Notes: generated from the sequence alone by a model not told the origin. DNA of 64,000 bases from Erwinia persicina (GCF_014838825.1 NZ_JACYMO010000004.1:248001-312000), one strand, 5' to 3'. Numbered from the stretch's first letter, positions 51,667 through 59,670 are shown. Numbers and translations: made by a program.

Positions 51667-51943
51667 TGCTGTGCAGGACCCTCTGATCGTTGACATATTG
51701 TTTCAGGGTGATATCGCCGGCCCTGAGCAGGGACTGGCGCAGCGTGCGCTCGGCCTCGGCCTGGCGGGAGATATCCGCTTTCAATTGCCTGATGACGGCG
51801 TTTCGCTGATCCAGCCCCGCGTGGAGCACGGCGTTACGCTGCTGCAGTTCGATGCGCTCACGGTACAGAATGGCCAGCCAGCGCCCGCCGCCGCCCAGCG
51901 CGATCAGCAGCACCAGCGCCAGGGTTATCCATAATCGGGTCAT
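51440..51943 (-). CDS. lysB: Rz-like spanin (LysB)
   Basis: 167 aa starting MTRLWITLALVLLIALGGGGRWLA, one N-terminal membrane anchor, then a long periplasmic coiled coil (IELQQRNAVLHAGLDQRNAVIRQLKADI) and the typical LHSNEALQNWSHAALPDGIIRLQQ. Inner-membrane spanin subunit; partner of the nested Rz1-like protein. The last ~40 residues are low-complexity because that region is shared with lysC. Confidence 0.82.
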   Translation of the reverse strand: MTRLWITLALVLLIALGGGGRWLAILYRERIELQQRNAVLHAGLDQRNAVIRQLKADISRQAEAERTLRQSLLRAGDITLKQYVNDQRVLHSNEALQNWSHAALPDGIIRLQQHPAFATASDYLAWLSRHQQLSGTGGSARDAGGSADGDPPAGAGAADVRPASRNP

Positions 51944-52449
51944 CCCACCCCCTTCATGCACAGGGCGCGTTCAGCGTTTCTTCGCGCCTCAATTCCCTTA
52001 TTACGTACGCCCGCGACATACACCCAGCGCATCAGCTGGTCGCACGCTGCCCGCCACTGCTGCTGATTGATCAGCCGGGCATAGGTGGAGCGACAGACCG
52101 CGCCCACGCCGACGTTAAAGGCAAAGGAGACGGTGGCGTCCCAGACCCCCTGCGGCATCGTCACCTGCAGGCAGCGGGCGATACCGCGCTCTACCCGCTG
52201 TACGTCGTCAATCAGATTGACCGCTACCTGACGTTCACTGACCGTCGTCACGGGCGTCACCCCCCGGGTATGGCCGATACCGTTCGTCCAGACGCCCGCA
52301 CTGCACTGATACGGTGATGTCCGGCAGCCCTCAGCCCTGGCCAGCAGCTGCAGGCCCTCGCCGGAGATCTGCAACGTGGAGAACGACGGCAGCGTGACGG
52401 CCAGCGCCAGTACGGCCAGCACCGCACATTTTTTAGCGGGTGAATTCAT
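51940..52449 (-). CDS. Endolysin, GH24 lysozyme with SAR-type N-terminus
   Basis: 169 aa. Weakly hydrophobic N-terminal segment (CAVLAVLALAVTLPSFS) consistent with a signal-arrest-release domain, so export by Sec and activation on membrane depolarisation. The catalytic region AEGCRTSPYQCSAGVWTNGIGHT aligns with T4 lysozyme E11...D20...T26: Glu and Thr are kept, but the Asp position is Cys. Known SAR endolysins tolerate Cys there. It replaces the unrelated P2 endolysin K. Overlaps lysB by 4 nt and the holin gene by 17. Confidence 0.88.
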   Translation of the reverse strand: MNSPAKKCAVLAVLALAVTLPSFSTLQISGEGLQLLARAEGCRTSPYQCSAGVWTNGIGHTRGVTPVTTVSERQVAVNLIDDVQRVERGIARCLQVTMPQGVWDATVSFAFNVGVGAVCRSTYARLINQQQWRAACDQLMRWVYVAGVRNKGIEARRNAERALCMKGVG

Positions 52450-52660
52450 CTTCGCTCCCGTTTCTCTGTCGCTGTTGCCACAACCGCCAGGTCTTACGGC
52501 GGTAATGCCAGTTGATAAAGAAGTTCGCGATGTTGATGCACAGCGTCACCACAGCCACCAGCGCACCCACCATAAAGGCGATGTCCTGTACGGTGTGCCG
52601 GCTGGCCCACATCATCATCACACTGGTGAAATAGCCGATCAGTGAGCTGCTTTTCTCCAT
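52433..52660 (-). CDS. Phage holin
   Basis: 75 aa, two hydrophobic helices (SSLIGYFTSVMMMWA, IAFMVGALVAVVTLCINIANFFI) and a basic C-terminus (YRRKTWRLWQQRQR), i.e. class II or III holin size and layout. Depolarises the inner membrane to activate the SAR endolysin and release particles. Sits 3 bp after X and overlaps the endolysin gene. Confidence 0.85.
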   Translation of the reverse strand: MEKSSSLIGYFTSVMMMWASRHTVQDIAFMVGALVAVVTLCINIANFFINWHYRRKTWRLWQQRQRNGSEDEFTR

Positions 52661-52663
52661 CGG

Positions 52664-52867
52664 TCAGCTCCACAGATTGAGCGTTTCGTGGGTGGCAGAA
52701 AGGGAGAGCGACGGAAGCTCAATCGGATAACCGTGAGGCAACCGGGCTCCCTGTTCAGCCAGTCCGCGATTCGCGGCATAAACGGCTTCCACCACCTGCC
52801 GCGTGCGGCCATAGTGGCGAAAACAGATCTCATCGACGCAGTCATCCTGCAGGGCATAAATTTTCAT
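52664..52867 (-). CDS. X: Tail protein X
   Basis: 67 aa LysM-like P2 gpX: MKIYALQDDCVDEICFRHYGRTRQVVEAVYAANRGLAEQGARLPHG...LNLW, nearly collinear with P2 X. First gene of the X-to-H operon. In P2 it follows capsid gene L; here nothing capsid-related precedes it. Confidence 0.93.
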   Translation of the reverse strand: MKIYALQDDCVDEICFRHYGRTRQVVEAVYAANRGLAEQGARLPHGYPIELPSLSLSATHETLNLWS

Positions 52868-53001
52868 TTTTCACTCCCCCGTAGCGGGTATTACGCTGAC
52901 AGAAACGGCCGGGAAAGAGGTTGGGGTGATGACTTCCGCTTCCCAGTGCCGGGTAATCTCAACCAGTGTGCGTTCTCAACTTATGGCGCTCAATTGGGGG
53001 G

Positions 53002-53025
53002 TGTTGTAAGGCGAGTGTGACAACG
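53002..53025 (-). promoter_or_regulatory. Ogr-type late promoter dyad upstream of X
   Basis: TGTTGT-N12-ACAACG, the TTGT-N12-ACAA motif bound by Ogr. Centre lies ~146 bp upstream of X; a start site about 55 bp downstream would leave a ~90-nt leader. The 353-bp gap 52868-53220 has no other gene, only this site and a terminator. Confidence 0.78.
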
Positions 53026-53096
53026 TGAAGCGCCCTGGCCGGGGCGGATACGGCCTGTATTCATTGGCAGGCGGCGGTACGGCGGGGGCAACAGGC

Positions 53097-53123
53097 AAAA
53101 AAAAAGCCTCCGTCAGGAGGCTT
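53097..53123 (-). terminator. Intrinsic terminator after the LexA-controlled small gene
   Basis: On the minus strand: AAGCCTCC, 4-nt loop, GGAGGCTT followed by nine T residues. It separates the SOS-controlled 63-codon gene from the X-to-H operon, so the late operon needs its own (Ogr) promoter. Confidence 0.88.
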
Positions 53124-53220
53124 CAGCAGAACAGGATGCAGGGGGGAATATCATGTCCAGCCAGACAGCGATCGGCGTCTCCGGGCGACAGAGGACACCC
53201 GGAGCCTGTGCTGATAAACG

Positions 53221-53412
53221 TTAACGTTCAGGTTTGTGGGGGGAAAAGACGACCGAGAACTGGGCGTTTTTCAGCTCTATACCGCTGGCAATATCGGCGA
53301 TCAAAAGCAGCGCTATTTCACGGTCACGCTCCCTGCAAACCCCTTCAGAGGTTAATCTTGCTATCAGTTCCACGCGTTCCAGAATCACGCTTTCGGCTAA
53401 TTCTTTGTCCAC
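53221..53412 (-). CDS. Small SOS-controlled protein, candidate antirepressor
   Basis: 63 aa, charged and mainly helical (MDKELAESVILERVELIARL, REIALLLIADIASGIE), no family recognised. GTG start with a strong ribosome site (GGGGGAG). A near-consensus LexA box lies 19 bp upstream, so it is expected to be induced by DNA damage. Monocistronic with its own terminator. In phage 186 the LexA-controlled gene in this logic position is tum, whose product inactivates CI; an equivalent role here is inference, and there is no Tum/DinI-like sequence. Confidence 0.6.
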   Translation of the reverse strand: MDKELAESVILERVELIARLTSEGVCRERDREIALLLIADIASGIELKNAQFSVVFSPHKPER

Positions 53413-53430
53413 AACTCCCCCTTCATTTCA

Positions 53431-53446
53431 CTGTACGTATATACAG
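53431..53446 (-). promoter_or_regulatory. LexA (SOS) box
   Basis: CTGTACGTATATACAG fits CTGT-N8-ACAG exactly with a TA-rich core; over the 20-bp SOS consensus about 17 positions match. Located 19 bp before the GTG of the small gene. Confidence 0.88.
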
Positions 53447-53532
53447 TATCATAGCACTTACCAATAAGAAAAGTTTTTTACGCGTACCAGCAACAATCTT
53501 TATCACACTGATAATTATCAAAATAATCCGTC

Positions 53533-53551
53533 ACATCCCCTTTAGGGATGT
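53533..53551. promoter_or_regulatory. Palindromic operator candidate
   Basis: ACATCCC-N5-GGGATGT, a perfect inverted repeat in the control region; a possible CI-binding site. Confidence 0.4.
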
Positions 53552-53861
53552 CTGCCACCTCTGCGGCTCTCTTGCCTTTATTTCGGGTCATCAGCGTGAG
53601 GTTGTCATGTTTAAAAAAGGGCTTCAACGCCGCTTAATTAATTAGCGTGGCTCATCTGGATGCCGCGCACAGCGGGGCGCTGTGCATTATTCACTAAAGA
53701 TGAATTGCGGGTCTGGCATGACGAAAACGGCGGGTTTTCGGGTTGTAAAAATGACCATAATCGGGCAAAATCTACGCTAATCCTTATGCTCTCCACCCTG
53801 ACGTGCCCATAAAGCTACAATAATATTTGCGCACTCCCCAAAAAATGAAATCACCAGGAGT

Positions 53862-54482
53862 ATGAGAGTGAGCCTGAAAATCGACTTTCAGAACGGCGCA
53901 AAAGAGGTGCTGGATCGTGTCCTCCAGGCCTACGGATTTACCACGAAGCTGGCGCTGGCTGAACATCTGGGTATTGCCAGTAGTAGCCTGGCTAATCGTT
54001 ATTCACGCGGCCATTTTCCCTCAGACATCGTGATCCGCTGCATGGCGGATACCCATGCCACGCTGCAGTGGCTGGCGACCGGCCAGGGAGAGTCGCCGTC
54101 TGCCACCCCGGGGAACGATGGCCCACGGCCTTCCACCGCCGGGCATGGCCAGTCGCTGCCCCGCCAGCGGCTGGACGGCGGGAAACTGACCGACCTGGCT
54201 GACATGACGCTGGAAGCCGCCTTCTTTGAAGGCTGGTCCGTCGCCCCCGATCGGCCGCTGATGGTGATTGACGGCCAACAGCAGTTCATCGCCGAGCAGA
54301 CGTTCAGTGAGATCCAGGACGGTGACTGGCTGGTGTCGCTGGAGGGCCAGATCAGCGTTCGCAGCCTCACCCGTATTCCGCCAGGACGTGTGCGGGTGGC
54401 CAACGGCCAGCAGCAGTTCGAGTGCGGGCTGAACGAAATCATCCCGCTGGCCCGCATCGTGATTGCCTGCCGCCCGGTGTAA
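53862..54482 (+). CDS. cI: Phage 186-type CI repressor
   Basis: 206 aa. N-terminal HTH (VLDRVLQAYGFTTKLALAEHLGIASSSLANRYSRG) and C-terminal domain (DGDWLVSLEGQISVRSLTRIPPGRVRVANGQQQFECGLNEIIPLARIV) both resemble phage 186 CI; a Ser/Pro-rich linker (~75-100) joins them. It has no obvious RecA-cleavage site, as in 186, where CI is inactivated by Tum rather than by cleavage. ATG at 53862 is only 1 base from AGGAG; GTG at 53868 has ideal spacing and may be the true start. Transcribed away from the tail genes; the expected silencer of the cluster. Confidence 0.85.
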   Translation: MRVSLKIDFQNGAKEVLDRVLQAYGFTTKLALAEHLGIASSSLANRYSRGHFPSDIVIRCMADTHATLQWLATGQGESPSATPGNDGPRPSTAGHGQSLPRQRLDGGKLTDLADMTLEAAFFEGWSVAPDRPLMVIDGQQQFIAEQTFSEIQDGDWLVSLEGQISVRSLTRIPPGRVRVANGQQQFECGLNEIIPLARIVIACRPV

Positions 54483-54495
54483 AGGCTGCAGAGAA

Positions 54496-54522
54496 ATAAG
54501 GCCACACCCTGTGGCCTTATTA
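54496..54522. terminator. Bidirectional terminator between cI and the SulP gene
   Basis: Perfect 12-bp stem AATAAGGCCACA / TGTGGCCTTATT with a CCC loop, A-rich on one side and T-rich on the other; closes both converging genes. Confidence 0.8.
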
Positions 54523-54528
54523 GGGCGT

Positions 54529-56019
54529 TTACCCCTGCGCCAGCGTGCCCTGCCACGGCCACTGATTCAGCTGAATTCCCCGTTTTTTCGCGCCTTCGCC
54601 AAAATCATGCAGCAACGCTTTGACATCCGGGTCGATATATTCCGCGCTATCGTGATCGACAATCACCACACTGTTCTCCGGGATCTCCGCAAGCAGCCCC
54701 TTCAGACGTGGATTGTGCATAAAGGTCAGATTCTGCTGGAAGCGCAGAACATAATGATCGTCGTAGCGCGTCAGCAGCATGGCGTTGCGGTGGCTTTTAT
54801 AGATGCTGAACAGGATCTGCGTCGCCAGGCCGATACCAATCCCCGCCAGCATCCCAAACATCAGAATACCGCCAATCGTGGCAAGGAACGGCACCGACTG
54901 CGGTGCGTCCTGACGGATCTGCGAGACAAACAGCCCCGGTGTGGCCAGCTTGTAACCGGTATACAGCAGAACCGCCGCAAGGCTCGCCAGCGGGATAGCA
55001 TTCAGCACTCCGCTAAACCACAGACCACACACCAGCAGCAGCGCGCCGTGCAGCAGGATCGACAGTTTGCTCTGCGCCCCCGCGCTGACGTTAACCGAAC
55101 TGCGCACAATCACCGCAGTGATCGGCAGTCCGCCGAGAAAGCCGGACAAGGCATTACCGATCCCCTGTGCGCGCATCTCTTTATCGGGTGACGGGGCCGG
55201 ATACTGCGGGCGCAGCTTTTTCAGCGCTTCCTGACTGAGCAGGGTTTCCAGGCTGGCCACAATCGCCAGCGTGGCGGCCACCAGATAGACCGCCGGATTC
55301 TGCCATGCCTGCCAGTCCGGCCGTTCCAGCTCGCCGGTCAGGGCGGTAAAGCTGTCAAAGGTGGGCAGAGAGATACGCGGCAGACCGGATGCGAGGTCGG
55401 GGAAAAAGCGCCCCCCCAGCACCGTGGCCAGGCAGCCCAGCAACACCGCCACCAGCGGGCCCGGCATCCAGCCCAGCCAGCGGTTATTTTTGACGGTTTT
55501 AGTGGTCCACAGCCAGAGCACCAGCAGCCCTGCAGACGCCACGGCGATCGCAGGCAGAGAGATATTGAGCGACCCGCCGTTCAGCAGTGAGGCCAGATCG
55601 CTTTCGCCCGCCGCACCAAGGGCAACCGGAATTTGCTGGATGATCAGCAGTATACCAATGGCGGCCAGCATCCCCTTGATCACGCTGCCCGGAACCAGGG
55701 TAATAAAACGCCCGGCACGCAGCGCCCCCATCAGGAACTGCAACACCCCGGCAATCATCAGCGCCAGCAGCAGGGCTGAAAACGATCCCAGCGTCTCGAC
55801 AGCCCCGGTGACAATCGTCACCAGCCCGGCAGCCGGACCGCTGACCGCAAACTTTGACGGGCTGAAGGTGGTCACCACCAGCCCCCCTATCACGCCGGTC
55901 AGCAGGCCGACAAAGGGCGGCAACCCGCTGGCCTGGGCGATCCCCAGGCACAGGGGGAGCGCCACCAGAAACACCACCAGTCCGGCGGGAATATCCTGAC
56001 GTAACGTCTTCATATTCAT
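54529..56019 (-). CDS. SulP-family anion transporter (probable bicarbonate carrier)
   Basis: 496 aa, about 12-14 membrane segments starting DIPAGLVVFLVALPLCLGIAQASGLPPFVGLLTGVIGG, with KFAVSGPAAGLVTIV and the second-half GLPITAVIVRSSVNVSAGAQSKLS typical of SulP. C-terminal ~70 residues (VVIVDHDSAEYIDPDVKALLHDFGEGAKKRGI) form a STAS-like regulatory domain. It overlaps the carbonic anhydrase gene by 4 nt, an arrangement associated with SulP bicarbonate uptake (BicA-like) supplying CO2/HCO3- exchange. Substrate inferred from the partner. Confidence 0.85.
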   Translation of the reverse strand: MNMKTLRQDIPAGLVVFLVALPLCLGIAQASGLPPFVGLLTGVIGGLVVTTFSPSKFAVSGPAAGLVTIVTGAVETLGSFSALLLALMIAGVLQFLMGALRAGRFITLVPGSVIKGMLAAIGILLIIQQIPVALGAAGESDLASLLNGGSLNISLPAIAVASAGLLVLWLWTTKTVKNNRWLGWMPGPLVAVLLGCLATVLGGRFFPDLASGLPRISLPTFDSFTALTGELERPDWQAWQNPAVYLVAATLAIVASLETLLSQEALKKLRPQYPAPSPDKEMRAQGIGNALSGFLGGLPITAVIVRSSVNVSAGAQSKLSILLHGALLLVCGLWFSGVLNAIPLASLAAVLLYTGYKLATPGLFVSQIRQDAPQSVPFLATIGGILMFGMLAGIGIGLATQILFSIYKSHRNAMLLTRYDDHYVLRFQQNLTFMHNPRLKGLLAEIPENSVVIVDHDSAEYIDPDVKALLHDFGEGAKKRGIQLNQWPWQGTLAQG

Positions 56020-56639
56020 ACGCTACCCTCCTCTGTCTGCTGGACAAGCTCTTTCAGATGCCCGCTGTGCAGATCGTACACGCAGCCAAACACCTCCAAC
56101 GCCACACCTTCACGCCAGGCCTTCAGCACCGGGTCGGTTTTCACCAGCTGGCTGAACTGCGCCAGCACATTCGCTTCCACCAGGCGATTGAGGTGCGCCC
56201 CCGGTTCCTCATCGCCCGCCTGCGTTGCCAGGGCGGGTGACAGGGCATTTCGCAGTTGGGTGATACGCCGTGCCAGCGGCGAGTTTTCATCCCCCAGGGG
56301 GATGTCCGGCAGGGTCAGCGCCGCCTGCACGCCCCCACAGCCGTAATGCCCACAAAGTACAATGCTGGAAACCTTCAAATATTCAAGGGCATACTGCAAT
56401 ACGCTCATAAAGTTATCGTCATGACTCACGACCATATTGGCGATATTACGATGTACAAAGAGCTCCCCGGGGTGCGCACCGGTCAGCACCTCCGCCGGCA
56501 CGCGGCTGTCGGAACACCCGATCCATAAAGCATGGGGCTGCTGCCCGTCCACATTTTGCCGGAAATAGTGCGGATTACGTTGGCGTCGCTGTAAGGCCCA
56601 ACTGCGGTTTTTCGCTAACAGGGGTTTTAGGGTCGTCAA
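56016..56639 (-). CDS. Beta-carbonic anhydrase
   Basis: 207 aa. Zinc ligands Cys42 (GCSDSR, with Asp44 and Arg46), His98 and Cys101 (LCGHYGCGG), the standard beta-class set; hydrates CO2 reversibly. Upstream gene of a two-gene operon with the SulP transporter (4-nt overlap, ATGA). Distinct in context from the housekeeping can gene, which is usually free-standing; I therefore leave the symbol empty. Confidence 0.9.
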   Translation of the reverse strand: MTTLKPLLAKNRSWALQRRQRNPHYFRQNVDGQQPHALWIGCSDSRVPAEVLTGAHPGELFVHRNIANMVVSHDDNFMSVLQYALEYLKVSSIVLCGHYGCGGVQAALTLPDIPLGDENSPLARRITQLRNALSPALATQAGDEEPGAHLNRLVEANVLAQFSQLVKTDPVLKAWREGVALEVFGCVYDLHSGHLKELVQQTEEGSV

Positions 56640-57133
56640 AATAGAATCTCTCTTCCGGGAAGCTGGGAAATAAGTTCTAACATCTTAGTGAATAGAAAGT
56701 GATTAAGATTAATCTTAACTGACAATAAATAACGGAAATGTAAACTTGCTTAAATTTTCTTTATTTACACTCATTATGCAGGCATGGAAAAAATATAAGT
56801 AAATCTTATTACCCTGCCAAAATAAATAACAGTGAACATTATAAGCAAATAAAATCAATAAGTTACAATAAAATAGCACAACATTGAAATAGCGGATATT
56901 TTGGATGGCAATGTTTTTTAAATACCCGAATCTCTTTTATTAACTAATAAAACCAAATCAACATTCCTTCCGGTACAGTGTTAAATTCTTATCTTACTGC
57001 TCAGGCTGAATTTATTATTTAGTTACCCGGGTTATCAATTATTGTCAGTAAATGCGCCATAATTTAAGCGGATTTACATTTCACAGTCTGTCAGAGAAGA
57101 CCCGCTGCGGCGGGGAACCTGTTTTGCCCGGCA
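56640..57133. other. AT-rich intergenic region
   Basis: 494 bp without a convincing gene, strongly AT-rich (especially 56670-57020). Contains the promoter of the carbonic anhydrase/SulP operon; otherwise no clear motif or repeat. It is the 3' side of idnR. Confidence 0.5.
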
Positions 57134-58129
57134 TCAGATTGTCTCCCCCATAAAGATCTGATAGCTCAGATCGATGGAGTCTGCCGAGAAGCGGCTGTCA
57201 CCGATCTTTTTCAGCAGCAGTTCAGCGGCGGTATAACCGATAGCGTAACGAGGCGTGATCACACTGGCCATGCTCGGGTACATCTCGCGGCTGATATCCA
57301 GCCCGTGGAAGCCGGCAATCGCGATGCGGCCCGGTACGGCAATACCGTGGCGCTGGCAGTGCAGCAGGGCGCCCAGTGACAGATCGTCGTTGGTGCAGAA
57401 CACGGCATCCAGATCGGGGAACTGCTCCAGCGCGCTGGCCAGCATCGCGGCCCCCAGTTTCTGCGAGGAGATCGCTTTCGGGTTAACCCGGTTGCCCACG
57501 CCGCCGCGCTCCTCCATCGCCTGACAGTAACCACGGTAGCGAAACTCATCCCGGCGGTCATCCTGGGAACCGAAGTAGATCACCCGCCTGCGCCCCTGGT
57601 CGAGCAGCGTGCGCGTCATATCGTAACCGGCGCTGAAGTTGTTAAACCCCACCTGCATGTCCAGGCAGGAGCCCTGGGTATCCATCACTTCAACAATCGG
57701 GATCTGCGCCGCCCGCAGATACTTCACCGCGCGCAGGGTGTGATCTTTTTCACTGAGGATAATGCCGTCAATGTTGTACGACAGCAGATTAATGATCTGC
57801 TCCTCTTCGGTCTGTTTGTCATAGTTGTAGTTGGCAATCAGCGTCTGGTAGCGCCCCTCCTGGGTCGCCGCTTCGATACCGCTGAGGAGGTCAGCAAAGA
57901 TCTGATTTTTAAACGAGGGGATCAGCACGCCGAGGGTATAGCTCTTCGAGCTGAGGAGCATCTCCGGCGCACGGTTAGGAATGTAGTTAATTTCTTCGAT
58001 AATCTGCGCGATCTTCGCCCCGGTTTCCGGTGATACCCGGTCAGGCGTGCGCAGGTAACGGCTGACCGTCATTTTCGTCACGCCAGCCAGCGTGGCGATG
58101 TCCTGTAGCGATATGCGGTGCGATCTCAT
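57134..58129 (-). CDS. idnR: LacI-family regulator IdnR
   Basis: 331 aa. HTH (SLQDIATLAGVTKMTVSRYLRTPDRVSPETGAKI), hinge with NYIPNRAPEMLLSSKSYTLGVLIPSFKNQIF, and effector domain ending in LLKKIGDSRFSADSID. Matches the GntR/IdnR group, which senses gluconate or 5-keto-gluconate and controls idonate catabolism. Last gene of idnD-O-T-R as in E. coli, but separated from idnT by a terminator, so it may be expressed partly on its own. Confidence 0.88.
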   Translation of the reverse strand: MRSHRISLQDIATLAGVTKMTVSRYLRTPDRVSPETGAKIAQIIEEINYIPNRAPEMLLSSKSYTLGVLIPSFKNQIFADLLSGIEAATQEGRYQTLIANYNYDKQTEEEQIINLLSYNIDGIILSEKDHTLRAVKYLRAAQIPIVEVMDTQGSCLDMQVGFNNFSAGYDMTRTLLDQGRRRVIYFGSQDDRRDEFRYRGYCQAMEERGGVGNRVNPKAISSQKLGAAMLASALEQFPDLDAVFCTNDDLSLGALLHCQRHGIAVPGRIAIAGFHGLDISREMYPSMASVITPRYAIGYTAAELLLKKIGDSRFSADSIDLSYQIFMGETI

Positions 58130-58148
58130 GCGTTTCCAGCGTTCAAAA

Positions 58149-58178
58149 GAAAAAAGGGCCAGGCACCTGCCTGACCCT
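58149..58178 (-). terminator. Intrinsic terminator after idnT
   Basis: Minus strand: AGGGTCAGGCA, 2-nt loop, TGCCTGGCCCT, followed by a T-rich run. It lies in the 63-bp gap before idnR. Confidence 0.8.
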
Positions 58179-58192
58179 GTGTCGCAATACTG

Positions 58193-59512
58193 TTAATGGA
58201 TGATGGCGTTTAAAATCAGCACACCGGCCAGGCCGAGGAAGGAGATCAGCGTTTCCATCACCGTCCAGGTTTTCAGCGTCTCAATCACGCTCAGGTTGAA
58301 ATAGCCTTTAAACAGCCAGAAGCCCGGGTCATTGACGTGTGAAGCAATGACGCTACCGGAGCCCACGGCCAGTACCATCAGCGCCGGGTCGGCGTGGGTA
58401 ATGGCAATAATGGGCGTAACGATACCGGCGGTAGTAATGGCCGCTACGGTGGCAGAGCCCAGCGCAATACGCAGCATCGCTGCTACCGTCCAGCACATCA
58501 GCAGCGGAGAGAGTGATGAACCCTTCATCATGTTAGCGATGTAGTCACCCACGCCGCTGTCCACCAGCACCTGCTTAAAGGCACCGCCACCCGCAATGAT
58601 AAAGACGATCATAGCGATAGCCGCAATGGATGAACTGCACATCTCCATCACTTCTTCCATTTTACGCCCGTTGCGCAGACCCAGCGTAAACACCGCAATC
58701 ACCACGGAAATAAACAGCGCGACCGCCGGATTCCCCACAAATTCGAAGAACTGGCGCAGCACGTTCTCTTTCGGCGTGGTCAGCTCAAATACTGCCGCCA
58801 CCGCCATCAGGATCACCGGGATCACCGCAGCAAAGATGCTGGTCCAGAACCCTGGCATTTCGTGATCTTCAAAGATTTTCGGGTTATACAGGCCTTCCGG
58901 CGGCGACTTCTCGAAACCTTTGAGGAATTTTGAGAAGATCGGCCCGGCGATAATCACGGTAGGAATGGTGATGATCATGCCGTAGAGCAGCGTGGTGCCC
59001 AGATTTGCGCCAAAGATGGTGGCAATGGCCGTAGGCCCCGGGTGCGGCGGCAGGAAGCAGTGCGTCACGGACAGCGCGGCGACCATCGGCAGCCCCACGT
59101 ACAGCATCGGCATGCCCGAGGCGGCGACCACGGTAAACACCAGCGGCAGCAACAGCACAAAGCCAATCTCGTAGAACATCGCCAGACCGACAATCAGGCC
59201 GGTGACCATCAGCGCCCACTGCACGCGTTGTTTACCGAAGGAGGCAATCAGCGTGGTGGCGACGCGCTGCGCGGCCCCGGTATCTGACACCAGCTTACCC
59301 AGCATCGCCCCGAAGCCGAGGATCAGCGCCAGGCTGCCGAGCGTACCGCCGACCCCTTTCTGAATGGAGGCGATCACCGCCAGCGGTGTCATCCCCTCTG
59401 CCACACCAACCACGGCAGAGACAAATATCAGCGCAATAAAGCCGTTGACCTTGAAGACGATCATCAGCACCAGCAGCAGGATTACGCCAATAGCTATTAT
59501 TGTAATGGGCAT
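58193..59512 (-). CDS. idnT: L-idonate/gluconate permease
   Basis: 439 aa, exactly the length of E. coli IdnT; GntP family of gluconate:H+ symporters with 12-14 helices. Signature stretch LPMVAALSVTHCFLPPHPGPTAIATIFGANLGTTLLYG and HVNDPGFWLFKGYFNLSVIETLKTWTVMETLIS near the C-terminus. Imports L-idonate and D-gluconate, the substrates of IdnD and IdnO. It lies 158 bp downstream of idnO, a longer gap than in E. coli. Confidence 0.9.
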   Translation of the reverse strand: MPITIIAIGVILLLVLMIVFKVNGFIALIFVSAVVGVAEGMTPLAVIASIQKGVGGTLGSLALILGFGAMLGKLVSDTGAAQRVATTLIASFGKQRVQWALMVTGLIVGLAMFYEIGFVLLLPLVFTVVAASGMPMLYVGLPMVAALSVTHCFLPPHPGPTAIATIFGANLGTTLLYGMIITIPTVIIAGPIFSKFLKGFEKSPPEGLYNPKIFEDHEMPGFWTSIFAAVIPVILMAVAAVFELTTPKENVLRQFFEFVGNPAVALFISVVIAVFTLGLRNGRKMEEVMEMCSSSIAAIAMIVFIIAGGGAFKQVLVDSGVGDYIANMMKGSSLSPLLMCWTVAAMLRIALGSATVAAITTAGIVTPIIAITHADPALMVLAVGSGSVIASHVNDPGFWLFKGYFNLSVIETLKTWTVMETLISFLGLAGVLILNAIIH

Positions 59513-59670
59513 AAAGCACTTCCTTTAAAAGTAGAGGTACAGTTCTGATAAGCGTGCTTATCCGGAAGGTTTCTGGTTGCAACAGGGCGGCGACTCAACA
59601 CCTCCCCGAAGCGTAACCGGGACGTGCGCAGGAAGCCAACACCGCTGCAGCCTGAAAGATAAAGGATAAA

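Larger units (their letters stand above)
53413..53861. promoter_or_regulatory. Control region between LexA-gene and CI repressor
   Basis: 449 bp with no convincing gene: LexA box at 53431, palindrome at 53533, a near-palindromic AT block (CGCTTAATTAATTAGCG) near 53630, and AT-rich sequence before the CI gene that likely contains its promoter. Equivalent in position to a phage immunity region, but no cro, cII/apl-type or integrase gene is present. Confidence 0.55.

Noticed and set aside
53025-53645. 206-codon plus-strand frame over the tailocin control region
   Set aside because: It runs across the LexA box, a terminator and the small gene on the other strand, and shows no domain or start signal.
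41330-54482. Ordinary active P2 prophage
   Set aside because: No integrase, replication, portal, terminase or capsid genes and no flanking att-like repeats were found inside the locus.
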